A stretch of DNA of 6,149 bases from an uncultured Erysipelotrichaceae bacterium (GCA_902797105.1 CADBRL010000085.1:1-6149), one strand, 5' to 3'. Positions 1-5,996 are shown, counted from the stretch's first letter. Notes: generated from the letters alone by a model not told the origin. Numbers and translations are program-made.

Positions 1-324
1 ACATTACTAGTTTTTCAAATAATAGGTTACATTATTATAATAATAAAAATTTTAGTGCCAATTATTTTAATTATTCTAGGTAGCGTTGATTTAGCAAAAG
101 CATCAATAAGTGGAGATGATAAAGCATTGAAAGATGCAACAATACAATTTGTTAAAAGAGTTCTAATTGGTTTAATAATTTTCTTTATTCCTACCATACT
201 TGATTTTTTCTTAGGATTAGTAAATGGAGTTAATGAAACAGCCAAAAAGTATGAAGGTTGCACAGATTGTATCTTAAATCCAACAGATACAGATAAATGT
301 TCACCTAAAAAGTTGAATGAATAA
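1..324 (+). CDS. Small two-helix membrane protein, VirB2/TrbC-like (partial, 5' end outside window)
   Basis: The frame is open from base 1 to the TAA at 322-324, giving at least 107 residues. A GTG at 55 could serve as a start, but it has no Shine-Dalgarno and sits inside a hydrophobic stretch, so the true start probably lies upstream of the window. The visible part has a first hydrophobic helix (about residues 5-28, ending near VDLAKAS), a short charged loop (SGDDKALKDA), and a second helix beginning FVKRVLIGLIIFFIP. A polar tail follows with three cysteines, including CTDC. Two helices joined by a short charged loop resemble the small pilin-like or pore-like VirB2/TrbC proteins of type IV secretion systems, and similar small proteins are common in Bacilli genomes. 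The family assignment is by general appearance only; a holin-like protein or another small membrane protein is possible. The gene is not part of the downstream operon, because a terminator-like hairpin and a new promoter follow it. Confidence 0.6.
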   Translation, partial: TLLVFQIIGYIIIIIKILVPIILIILGSVDLAKASISGDDKALKDATIQFVKRVLIGLIIFFIPTILDFFLGLVNGVNETAKKYEGCTDCILNPTDTDKCSPKKLNE

Positions 325-340
325 ATAAAAAACAAGCCAT

Positions 341-374
341 TTTAGCAAAAAAATGCTAGATTTGACTTTTTTTT
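341..374 (+). terminator. Probable intrinsic terminator after the membrane protein gene
   Basis: A 7-bp stem (TTTAGCA at 341-347 with TGCTAGA at 354-360, one G-T pair) encloses an A6 loop. It is followed by a T-rich stretch ending in eight T residues at 367-374. The stem is AT-rich and short, so it may be weak. Its place 16 nt after a stop codon and just before a new promoter supports a terminator role. Confidence 0.6.
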
Positions 375-386
375 AGTTAATATTTG

Positions 387-395
387 TGATATAAT
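387..395 (+). promoter_or_regulatory. Extended -10 promoter of the rimP-nusA-infB operon
   Basis: TGA at 387-389 directly precedes a perfect TATAAT at 390-395, which is an extended -10 element. Transcription would start near 401-403. No good -35 exists at 17-18 nt spacing (that position is a run of T). A TTGACT at 362-367 is 22 nt away, too far for normal sigma-A spacing. The leader from the start site to the rimP start codon would be about 55 nt and contains the hairpin at 411-432. This is the only convincing promoter seen ahead of the seven-gene operon. Confidence 0.65.
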
Positions 396-410
396 CTAAT
401 TATCAGTTTT

Positions 411-432
411 AAGTGGGCAGGAAATCCCACTT
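411..432 (+). promoter_or_regulatory. Leader hairpin in the rimP 5' UTR (possible attenuator)
   Basis: AAGTGGG (411-417) pairs perfectly with CCCACTT (426-432) around an 8-nt loop (CAGGAAAT), and is followed by the T-rich run TTATTATT. It lies about 9 nt after the predicted transcription start and ends 14 nt before the Shine-Dalgarno. It is markedly more GC-rich than its surroundings, which argues for selection on RNA structure. Similar G/C-rich hairpins occur upstream of rimP in other Bacillota as I recall, but I cannot check this here. It could be a leaky terminator read through under control, a 5' stabilising stem, or a protein-binding site. Confidence 0.55.
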
Positions 433-446
433 TTATTATTAGTTAT

Positions 447-451
447 GGAGG
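447..451 (+). promoter_or_regulatory. Ribosome binding site that fixes the rimP start
   Basis: GGAGG at 447-451 lies 5 nt before the ATG at 457. An in-frame ATG at 445 overlaps this same sequence and has no Shine-Dalgarno of its own, so 457 is the better start. The protein then begins MKLVLDKL. Confidence 0.8.
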
Positions 452-456
452 CGTTT

Positions 457-711
457 ATGAAACTAGTATTAGACAAACTTAAAATTGATTTACAAGAGGC
501 TTTTGAAAAGACAGACATAATTGTTGATGACATAGCTTTTGAAGAAAAAGGAAAGTATAAGTTTCTAACGGTAACTTTAGATAAAATCGGAGGTATTGAT
601 TTAGAAACAATAGTTGAAGCTACCAAAGTTGTAAATGAAGTAGTGGATAAAGCCGATATAACAGATGATAGCTACATATTAGATGTAGTAAGTAAAGAAA
701 GAGGAGAGTAA
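457..711 (+). CDS. rimP: Ribosome maturation factor RimP, short form with only the N-terminal domain
   Basis: RimP binds free 30S subunits and helps late maturation of the small subunit around uS12. This copy is 84 residues, while the family is usually about 150. The RimP N-terminal alpha/beta domain is recognisable: a segment of the form 'KYKFLTVTLDKIGGIDLETI' (residues 33-52), then the helix VVNEVVDKAD and the strand SYILDV (72-77). In the usual family this strand runs into SSPGLxRPL and then an SH3-like C-terminal domain. Here the chain ends six or seven residues later in a lysine/glutamate tail with a TAA stop. nusA starts 2 nt after that stop, so there is no room for the missing domain in any frame. 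The stop is TAA, so a variant code reading UGA as Trp would not restore it. It is first in the operon and probably active as a one-domain protein or as a remnant. Confidence 0.8.
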   Translation: MKLVLDKLKIDLQEAFEKTDIIVDDIAFEEKGKYKFLTVTLDKIGGIDLETIVEATKVVNEVVDKADITDDSYILDVVSKERGE

Positions 712-713
712 AA

Positions 714-1841
714 ATGAGTAAACAACAATCAAGTGGAAGCGAACTAATTAAGGCATTAAATGTTTTAGTAGAAGAAAAAAACATAAGCCCAGATGTAGTA
801 TTTGAAGCTTTACAATTAGCCCTTCAAACTGCATACAAGAAAAATTTTAATTCCAAGACAAATGTTAGAGTAGACATCAATCGTGAAACTGGAGATATCA
901 AAGTATATTCATATTACATTGTAGTTCCTGAAATAAAAGAAGCAGAACTAGTGGAAGATGAAGAAGGAAATATTACTAGAATAGAACCAGAAATTAATCG
1001 TGATGCCCAAATACTTTTGGAAGATGCCCAAAAGAAAGTACCAAATATTAAAGTGGGTGAAACAATTGAAGAAGAAGTAACACCTAAAGATTTTGGAAGA
1101 GTAGCAGCAGGAACAGCCAAACAAGTTGTAATGCAAAAAATAAGAGAAGCAGAAAAAAACAGTGTAATTGAAGAATTTTCTGATAAACAAGATGAATTAA
1201 TGATTGGTATGGTAGCAATGGAAGACCAAAATAACTACTATATTGATTTAGGTAGAACTAGAGGAATACTTCCAAAAAGAGAAACAATACCAGGTGAACA
1301 AATAATAATGGGTTCAAATATTAAAGTATATGTTAGTAAAGTTGAAAGTGGACCAAAAGGACCAATTATCAAATTATCAAGAAATAATTATGGATTTGTT
1401 AAAAGATTATTTGAACATGAAATACCTGAAGTAGCAAATGGCACAATCGTAATTGCTGGTGTAGCTAGAGAACCAGGTATCAGAACTAAAATTGCTTTAT
1501 ATTCAATTAATGATAGAATAGATGCTATAGGTTCATGTATAGGTGAACGTGGTTCAAGAATAGCTGGCATTTTAAAAGAACTAAAAGGTGAAAAAGTAGA
1601 TTTAGTTTTATATAGTGAAGACCCAGCTGAATATATTAAAAATGCTATGACACCAGCAAAAGATGTTATAGTATCAATACCAGATGCTGAAGTAAGAAAT
1701 GCTCTAGTTATTGTTGGTAGTGATAACTTATCAGCAGCCATAGGTAAAAAGGGAAGTAATATTAAATTAGCTAGTAAACTAACCAAATATCATTTAGAAA
1801 TTAAGACCATGGAAGAAATACAACAAGCTGGAAACAAATAA
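714..1841 (+). CDS. nusA: Transcription termination/antitermination factor NusA
   Basis: NusA binds RNA polymerase and nascent RNA, promotes pausing and intrinsic termination, and takes part in rRNA antitermination complexes. The 375-residue protein matches the Bacillus-type length. Domains in order: an RNA-polymerase-binding N-terminal domain (about 1-145, with SPDVVFEALQLALQTAYKK), an S1 domain (about 155-222, ending IIKLSRNNYGFVKRLFEHEIPEV), KH1 with GERG at 277-280, and KH2 with GKKG at 344-347. The stretch KGEKVDLVLYSEDPAEYI between the KH motifs is typical. There are no C-terminal acidic repeats as in Proteobacteria, which agrees with a Bacillota origin. The ATG at 714 has a GGAG site at 703-706 and starts 2 nt after the rimP stop. 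The stop codon shares one base with the start of ylxR, so those two are probably translationally coupled. Confidence 0.97.
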   Translation: MSKQQSSGSELIKALNVLVEEKNISPDVVFEALQLALQTAYKKNFNSKTNVRVDINRETGDIKVYSYYIVVPEIKEAELVEDEEGNITRIEPEINRDAQILLEDAQKKVPNIKVGETIEEEVTPKDFGRVAAGTAKQVVMQKIREAEKNSVIEEFSDKQDELMIGMVAMEDQNNYYIDLGRTRGILPKRETIPGEQIIMGSNIKVYVSKVESGPKGPIIKLSRNNYGFVKRLFEHEIPEVANGTIVIAGVAREPGIRTKIALYSINDRIDAIGSCIGERGSRIAGILKELKGEKVDLVLYSEDPAEYIKNAMTPAKDVIVSIPDAEVRNALVIVGSDNLSAAIGKKGSNIKLASKLTKYHLEIKTMEEIQQAGNK

Positions 1842-2098
1842 TGAAAAAAATACCAATGCGTTCTTGTATCATTACTAAAGAAAAACTGCCAAAAAAAGAA
1901 TTAATTAGAGTAGTTAGAACTCCTGAAGGAGAAATAGTAATTGATGAAATAGGAAAAGCAAATGGCCGTGGAGCATATTTAAAAAAAGATATTGAGGTTA
2001 TAAAAAAAGCTAAAAATAATAAGGTATTAAATAGAGTACTTGAAGTAGAAGTTCCCGATTCTATTTACGAAAAATTAGAAGAAATAGTACAAAAATAA
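1841..2098 (+). CDS. rnpM: RNA-binding YlxR-family protein, RNase P modulator RnpM
   Basis: An 85-residue basic protein of the YlxR family (DUF448). The Bacillus subtilis member binds RNase P RNA and was renamed RnpM. Family hallmarks are visible: the opening PMRSCIITKEKLPKKELIRVVR (residues 5-26), which carries the conserved R-x-C-x-x-(x)-K pattern, and the signature GRGAYL at 42-47 preceded by N. A C-terminal lysine-rich segment (about 48-60) probably contacts RNA. The ATG overlaps the nusA stop (TAATG). The only upstream Shine-Dalgarno candidate is a weak GGA at 1830-1832, so translation probably relies on coupling to nusA. In Bacillus the next gene is ylxQ, an L7Ae-family protein, but here infB follows directly after 17 nt. 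The functional assignment rests on family membership. Confidence 0.93.
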   Translation: MKKIPMRSCIITKEKLPKKELIRVVRTPEGEIVIDEIGKANGRGAYLKKDIEVIKKAKNNKVLNRVLEVEVPDSIYEKLEEIVQK

Positions 2099-2099
2099 C

Positions 2100-2113
2100 G
2101 AAAGGTTGTGATT
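2100..2113 (+). promoter_or_regulatory. Extended Shine-Dalgarno of infB
   Basis: GAAAGGTTGTGATT matches 11 of 14 positions of GAAAGGAGGTGATC, the complement of the 16S rRNA 3' end in Bacillota, but the central AGG core is broken by TT. The ATG of infB is at 2116. Such a long but interrupted match suggests an efficient, independent ribosome entry site, in contrast to the coupled starts of most genes in this operon. Confidence 0.55.
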
Positions 2114-2115
2114 AA

Positions 2116-4224
2116 ATGAAAGTATCAGAATATGCAAATGATGTAAATTTATCTGTAGCAGAAATCCTAAAAAAATGTCATGAACTAGCAATAAATGTTA
2201 ATACAAAAGATGACTATTTAACAGATGATGATATCATAATGCTAGATAACACTATTAATTTAATTAGTACGGATGAAGAAATTACTTACGAAGAAGAGGA
2301 AGATATCGAAGATAAAGTAGATGAAATAATGACATCTTCAAAAGTAGATAAAACAATGAAAGAAAGTGTAAGTAAAGAAAAGTTAAAGAAAAAAGATGCC
2401 AATAAACAAGAATTTAACATGTTAAAGAAAGAAATGTACAAGCATAAAAATAAGCTTATGAAAAATGAAGCTGATGAAAACATTGTGCTTTACAAAAATG
2501 GCATGAGTGTTAGTGAATTTGCTAGCGTTTTAAATGTTGGTGGAGCAGAAATCATTAAAAAATTAATGGAAAATGGTTTAATGTTAAGTCTAAATGAGTC
2601 AATAGATTTTGAAAATGCAGAAATTATAGCACTTGACTATAATAAAATTTTAAAAAGACAAGAAACACAAGATGTTACTAATTTTGAAGAATATGAAATA
2701 ATAGATAAAGAAGAAGATTTGGTAAAAAGACCACCAATAGTAACTATAATGGGACATGTTGACCATGGTAAAACAACACTTCTTGATTATATAAGAAATA
2801 CTCATGTAGTTGATAAAGAATTTGGTGGAATTACACAACATATTGGAGCTTACCAAACTAAATACAAAGATGAACTTATAACATTTATTGATACACCAGG
2901 CCATGCAGCTTTTACAGAAATGCGTGCCAGAGGTGCATCAGTTACAGATATCGTAATTATAATAGTTGCGGCTGATGATGGCGTAAAACCACAAACTAAA
3001 GAAGCAGTAGATCATGCATTAAGTGCAAAAGTACCAATTATCGTTGCAGTTAACAAAATTGATAAACCAGATGCAAACATTGACAGAGTTTTGACAGAAA
3101 TGGCAGAAATAGGCATAACACCGGAAAGTTGGGGTGGAGATATTCCATTTATAAATATATCAGCTCACACAGGTGAAGGAATTGATTTACTTCTTGAAAC
3201 AATTCTTACAATTGCTGAAGTAGGTGAATTAAAAGCTAATCCAAATCGTTATGCAGTCGGAGCAGTTATTGAGTCAAGACTTGATAAAAATGTTGGGGGA
3301 ATTGCATCATTCTTAATTCAAAACGGAACACTTAGAATTGGTGACCCAATAGTTGTTGGAACAAGTTATGCTAAAGTAAGAACTATGAAAAATGACCGTG
3401 GTGAATCAGTTGTTGAAGCTGGACCATCAACACCAGTTGAAATAACAGGTTTAACTGAAAATCCATCTGCAGGTGATAAATTTATGGCTTTTGAAACAGA
3501 AGCAGAAGCAAAATCTGTAGCAGAAAAAAGAAAAGATGCTGCTAAAATGAATGCTGGTAAAGATAAAAAAGTATCACTTGATGATTTATTTGCATCTGTT
3601 GATGCTGGAAATAAAGAAATTAATGTAGTTTTAAAAGCTGATGTTCGTGGTTCTGAAGAAGCAGTAAAAAATGCTTTAGAAAAAATCAAAGAACAAGATG
3701 TTTCTGTTAAAGTAATAAGAAGTGGTATTGGTGCCATCACTGAATCAGATGTAGTTTTAGCTAGTGCATCAAATGCCATTATTATTGGATTTAACGTTGT
3801 AGCGTCTTCAAGTGCCAAAGATATAGCCAAAGATAATAATATTGATATAAGATTATATACAATTATCTACAAGTTAGTTGAAGATATCGAAGCAGCTATA
3901 AATGGTATGTTAGACCCAGAATTTGAAGAAAAAATACTTGGTGAAGCCGAAATTAGAAAAATATTCAAATTCTCTAAAATTGGTAACATTGCAGGTTCAT
4001 ATATTACAAGTGGTATGGTTAAAAATGGCGCCCTTGCTCGTGTTATACGTGATGGCGTAGTAATTGCTAGTGATGAAAAAATAGCATCTCTTCAAAGAGA
4101 AAAAGACACAGTTAAAGAAGTTAAAAAAGGTTTTGAATGCGGTATTACTTTAGAAAAATTTAATGATTTCAAAGAAGGAGACACTATCGAAGCTTATGAA
4201 ATGATCGAGGTCAAACATGCCTAA
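2116..4224 (+). CDS. infB: Translation initiation factor IF-2
   Basis: IF-2 is the GTPase that brings fMet-tRNA to the 30S P site and promotes 50S joining. The 702-residue protein has two IF2_N modules, MKVSEYANDVNLSVAEILKK at 1-20 and a second starting near MSVSEFASVLNV at 130. They are separated by a long charged linker rich in Lys and Glu (about 55-125). The G domain has G1 GHVDHGKT (213-220), the switch region GGITQHIGAY (237-246), G3 DTPGH (259-263), G4 NKID (313-316) and G5 SAH (349-351). Domain II follows, from about 380, then domain III (about 495-595) and the C-terminal fMet-tRNA-binding region (about 600-700, including ASDEKIASLQREKD). All GTP-binding motifs are intact. It holds the only Trp of the window's proteins, in ESWGGD. 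The 3' end overlaps rbfA by 8 nt. Confidence 0.98.
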   Translation: MKVSEYANDVNLSVAEILKKCHELAINVNTKDDYLTDDDIIMLDNTINLISTDEEITYEEEEDIEDKVDEIMTSSKVDKTMKESVSKEKLKKKDANKQEFNMLKKEMYKHKNKLMKNEADENIVLYKNGMSVSEFASVLNVGGAEIIKKLMENGLMLSLNESIDFENAEIIALDYNKILKRQETQDVTNFEEYEIIDKEEDLVKRPPIVTIMGHVDHGKTTLLDYIRNTHVVDKEFGGITQHIGAYQTKYKDELITFIDTPGHAAFTEMRARGASVTDIVIIIVAADDGVKPQTKEAVDHALSAKVPIIVAVNKIDKPDANIDRVLTEMAEIGITPESWGGDIPFINISAHTGEGIDLLLETILTIAEVGELKANPNRYAVGAVIESRLDKNVGGIASFLIQNGTLRIGDPIVVGTSYAKVRTMKNDRGESVVEAGPSTPVEITGLTENPSAGDKFMAFETEAEAKSVAEKRKDAAKMNAGKDKKVSLDDLFASVDAGNKEINVVLKADVRGSEEAVKNALEKIKEQDVSVKVIRSGIGAITESDVVLASASNAIIIGFNVVASSSAKDIAKDNNIDIRLYTIIYKLVEDIEAAINGMLDPEFEEKILGEAEIRKIFKFSKIGNIAGSYITSGMVKNGALARVIRDGVVIASDEKIASLQREKDTVKEVKKGFECGITLEKFNDFKEGDTIEAYEMIEVKHA

Positions 4225-4564
4225 GTATAAAATTGCTAGAATAGCAAGTGATATTCAAAGATATCTTGGTGATATTTTAATAAATGAAGTAAACGATGAT
4301 ATTTTAAAGCATATAACTATAACAGGCTGTGATTTAAGTAATGATTTAAGTTATTGTAAAATATATTTTACATCATTTGATAATCTAGATATCAAAACTT
4401 TAGAAAAAGAGGTTAATGAAGCAGCTCCATTTATACGTGGAAAACTAAGTGAAAAATTAGAAATCAGACATACACCCGAATTAAAATTTGTATTTGATAA
4501 ATCAATAGCTTATGGTGAAAAAATCGAAGAAATCATTAAATCAATTGAAAAGGGGGAAGAATAA
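4217..4564 (+). CDS. rbfA: 30S ribosome-binding factor RbfA
   Basis: RbfA is a small KH-fold protein that binds the 30S subunit near the 5' end of helix 1 of 16S rRNA and aids late maturation, especially in the cold. The 115-residue chain has the usual family length. Visible hallmarks are the N-terminal helix ARIASDIQRYLGDIL (residues 7-21), the strand DLSNDLSYCKIYFTSF, and the conserved HTPELKFVFDKSIAYGEKIEE near the C-terminus (from about residue 85). The start ATG lies inside the last codons of infB (8-nt overlap), with GAGG at 4207-4210 as Shine-Dalgarno six bases upstream. This points to coupled translation with IF-2. Its role in the 30S assembly pathway matches that of RimP earlier in the operon. 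Confidence 0.96.
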   Translation: MPKYKIARIASDIQRYLGDILINEVNDDILKHITITGCDLSNDLSYCKIYFTSFDNLDIKTLEKEVNEAAPFIRGKLSEKLEIRHTPELKFVFDKSIAYGEKIEEIIKSIEKGEE

Positions 4565-5142
4565 TGATTACAATGGTAAGCAAAATACCACCAAAATATG
4601 AAAGAATAGTTCTTGAAGAATATTATAAATTTTATCAATTTATAAATGGTGAAAAAGATATTTTTTACAAAAGTCTTCATTTTACAACAGATAAAAACAA
4701 ATTAACAGATAAAGAATTAAAAAATAAATCATTTATGGATGCTTTAAAAACTATTACAAATGAAAATAATAACATGTTATTTTTACTAACATTTGAAGTA
4801 GATGGAAAATTAACATCAGTTGCAAGAATTGAATTAACTAAAGAAACAATTCATATTTGTGACATAGTATATCCAAGCTATTCAGATGATGAAGAAAAAG
4901 AAATAATACTAGGTGAAATTATACATAAAATTGAAGGAATGGCTAGTGTTAATAACCAAAATATAGATTTTGAAATTCCTTTTGATGATGACCTAGCTTT
5001 AACATTTGCAAGTGTTAATGGTTTTGTTAACTTATCAGAAGATAAAAGAATTTTCCAAACAATGCTATTAACTAAAATTGTGAAAGAAAGAGAAAAAGAT
5101 GAATGCACTCTTAGTCGTAAACAAGGAAAAAAATCTAACTAG
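4564..5142 (+). CDS. GNAT-fold-like protein of unknown function, apparently lacking the acetyl-CoA P-loop
   Basis: I do not recognise a named gene. The 192-residue soluble acidic protein starts at an ATG overlapping the rbfA stop (TAATG), with GGGGG at 4552-4556 seven bases upstream; a second Met (residue 4) is too far from this site. Residues 1-70 are a charged, mostly helical region. Residues 72-153 look like a GNAT (acetyltransferase) core: a paired-strand segment FEVDGKLTSVARIEL (77-91), a strand HICDIVYPSY (97-106), a helix EKEIILGEIIHKIEGMA, a strand NIDFEIPF (133-140) and an ALTFASVNGF segment (145-154) like the motif-B 'A..Y...GF' end of GNATs. The expected R/Q-x-x-G-x-G/A acetyl-CoA loop after the IVYPSY strand is replaced by acidic SDDEEKE (107-113). 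No catalytic residue can be assigned. The lysine-rich tail is encoded in the 44-nt overlap with truB. Its operon position suggests a role near ribosome or tRNA maturation, but that is inference. Confidence 0.7.
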   Translation: MITMVSKIPPKYERIVLEEYYKFYQFINGEKDIFYKSLHFTTDKNKLTDKELKNKSFMDALKTITNENNNMLFLLTFEVDGKLTSVARIELTKETIHICDIVYPSYSDDEEKEIILGEIIHKIEGMASVNNQNIDFEIPFDDDLALTFASVNGFVNLSEDKRIFQTMLLTKIVKEREKDECTLSRKQGKKSN

Positions 5143-5938
5143 CAGAGATGTTGTTAATAATTTAACTAAAATATTTAATACCAAAAAAATAGGACATACA
5201 GGTACATTAGATCCACTTGCAACCGGAGTACTTGTATGCCTTTTTGGCAAATATACCAAATTAGTAGATTTACTAACATCTCTAGATAAGGAATATATCG
5301 CCGAAATAAAATTAGGAATTAAAACAGATACCGGAGATATAACTGGAAATGTAATTGAAACAAATAGTTATAATGTAACAAAAGAAAAAATAATTAAAGT
5401 ATTTAATGAATTTCCCAGAAAATATCTACAAACTGTTCCAAAATATTCAGCAGTAAAAATAAATGGTAAAAAGTTGTATGAATATGCAAGAAATAAAATT
5501 GAAATAAGTTTACCTAAACGTGAAGTAAATATATTTTCTTTAGAATTAATAAATTTTGAAAATGACATTATTACATTTAAAACTCACGTTTCCAAAGGAA
5601 CATATATAAGAAGTTTAATCGAAGATTTATGCGAAAAATTAAATACAGTAGGAACCATGAATAATTTAACGAGAACAAAACAAGGAAATTTTAGATTAGC
5701 AGATGCTTTTACATTAAATAATATAAAGGAAGGTAATTATCATTTTCAAAACATTCATGAATTTCTAAATTATCCGAGCATAGAAATTGATAATGAGAAT
5801 ATAAAAACAATTAAAAATGGTGGTAAAATTCCTAACACTTTTAATATAAAGGATAAAGTAATATTTACATATCAAAATGAAGATATTGCCATTTATGAAA
5901 AAAATAACGAAACTCTAAAACCATACATCATGTTTTAG
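5099..5938 (+). CDS. truB: tRNA pseudouridine-55 synthase TruB
   Basis: TruB isomerises U55 in the T-loop of tRNAs to pseudouridine. The 279-residue protein starts MNALLVVNKEKNLTSRDVV, the normal family beginning, so the ATG at 5099 is well placed although it lies 44 nt inside the upstream gene. The catalytic motif HTGTLDPLATG (33-43) contains the nucleophile Asp38. Other family landmarks are YSAVKINGKKLYEYAR (116-131) and KGTYIRSLIEDL (166-177), then LTRTKQGNF at about 190-198. The C-terminal PUA-like region runs from about 225 to the end, closing with LKPYIMF. It is intact and of nearly usual length. No strong Shine-Dalgarno is seen (AAAGAGAAAAAG is only weakly purine-rich), so coupling to the preceding gene probably drives translation. 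The stop codon is inside the terminator stem. Confidence 0.97.
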   Translation: MNALLVVNKEKNLTSRDVVNNLTKIFNTKKIGHTGTLDPLATGVLVCLFGKYTKLVDLLTSLDKEYIAEIKLGIKTDTGDITGNVIETNSYNVTKEKIIKVFNEFPRKYLQTVPKYSAVKINGKKLYEYARNKIEISLPKREVNIFSLELINFENDIITFKTHVSKGTYIRSLIEDLCEKLNTVGTMNNLTRTKQGNFRLADAFTLNNIKEGNYHFQNIHEFLNYPSIEIDNENIKTIKNGGKIPNTFNIKDKVIFTYQNEDIAIYEKNNETLKPYIMF

Positions 5939-5947
5939 AGTTTTTTT
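5910..5947 (+). terminator. Strong intrinsic terminator of the operon, overlapping the truB 3' end
   Basis: AAACTCTAAAAC (5910-5921) pairs perfectly over 12 bp with GTTTTAGAGTTT (5932-5943) around a 10-nt loop, followed by T residues to 5947. The last ten codons of truB contribute the left arm and loop, and the TAG stop (5936-5938) lies within the right arm. The stem is AT-rich but long and perfect. Confidence 0.85.
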
Positions 5948-5957
5948 CTTATTTAAA

Positions 5958-5986
5958 TTGACAATTTGCACATAATATATTATTAT
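5958..5986 (+). promoter_or_regulatory. Sigma-A-type promoter of the prepilin gene
   Basis: TTGACA (5958-5963, perfect -35) is followed at 17-nt spacing by TATTAT (5981-5986), giving a predicted start near 5992-5994. The -10 is embedded in the ATT repeat, so the exact -10 register could shift. The leader would be about 25 nt, followed by GAGGAGG (6004-6010). Confidence 0.7.
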
Positions 5987-5996
5987 TATTATTATT
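5979..5996 (+). repeat. (ATT)6 trinucleotide tract overlapping the promoter -10
   Basis: Six perfect ATT units run from 5979 to 5996, then continue as AATAAT, making a 14-nt palindrome centred on 5996/5997 (5990-6003). The tract supplies the TATTAT -10 and covers the predicted start site. Short tandem repeats in such a position can change length by slippage, but in a genome this AT-rich it may simply be composition. Confidence 0.6.

Noticed and set aside
55..57. GTG at 55 as the true start of the first gene
   Set aside because: The frame stays open to the left edge with hydrophobic residues, and there is no Shine-Dalgarno before 55, so the start is probably outside the window.
27..335. A 102-aa open frame on the minus strand opposite the membrane protein gene
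   Set aside because: It is an antisense shadow of the two-helix protein: hydrophobic because the complement of AT-rich membrane codons is too, no ribosome binding site, and it overlaps the terminator region.
362..367. TTGACT as the -35 of the rimP promoter
   Set aside because: It is 22 nt from the TATAAT, too long for sigma-A spacing. The extended -10 is a better explanation.
445..456. Upstream in-frame ATG at 445 as the rimP start
   Set aside because: The ATG at 445 overlaps the GGAGG that serves the ATG at 457 and has no site of its own.
700..760. A frameshift hiding the RimP C-terminal domain
   Set aside because: NusA starts at 714 with a recognisable N-terminus, so there is no sequence left for the domain in any frame.
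914..1190. Two minus-strand open frames inside nusA, and others at 1388-1786, 2286-2483, 2650-2904 and 3366-3830
   Set aside because: All lie opposite clearly conserved nusA or infB sequence. The composition is low-complexity (Phe/Ser/Ile-rich), as expected from reverse complements of Lys/Glu-rich codons, and no promoter or Shine-Dalgarno was seen.
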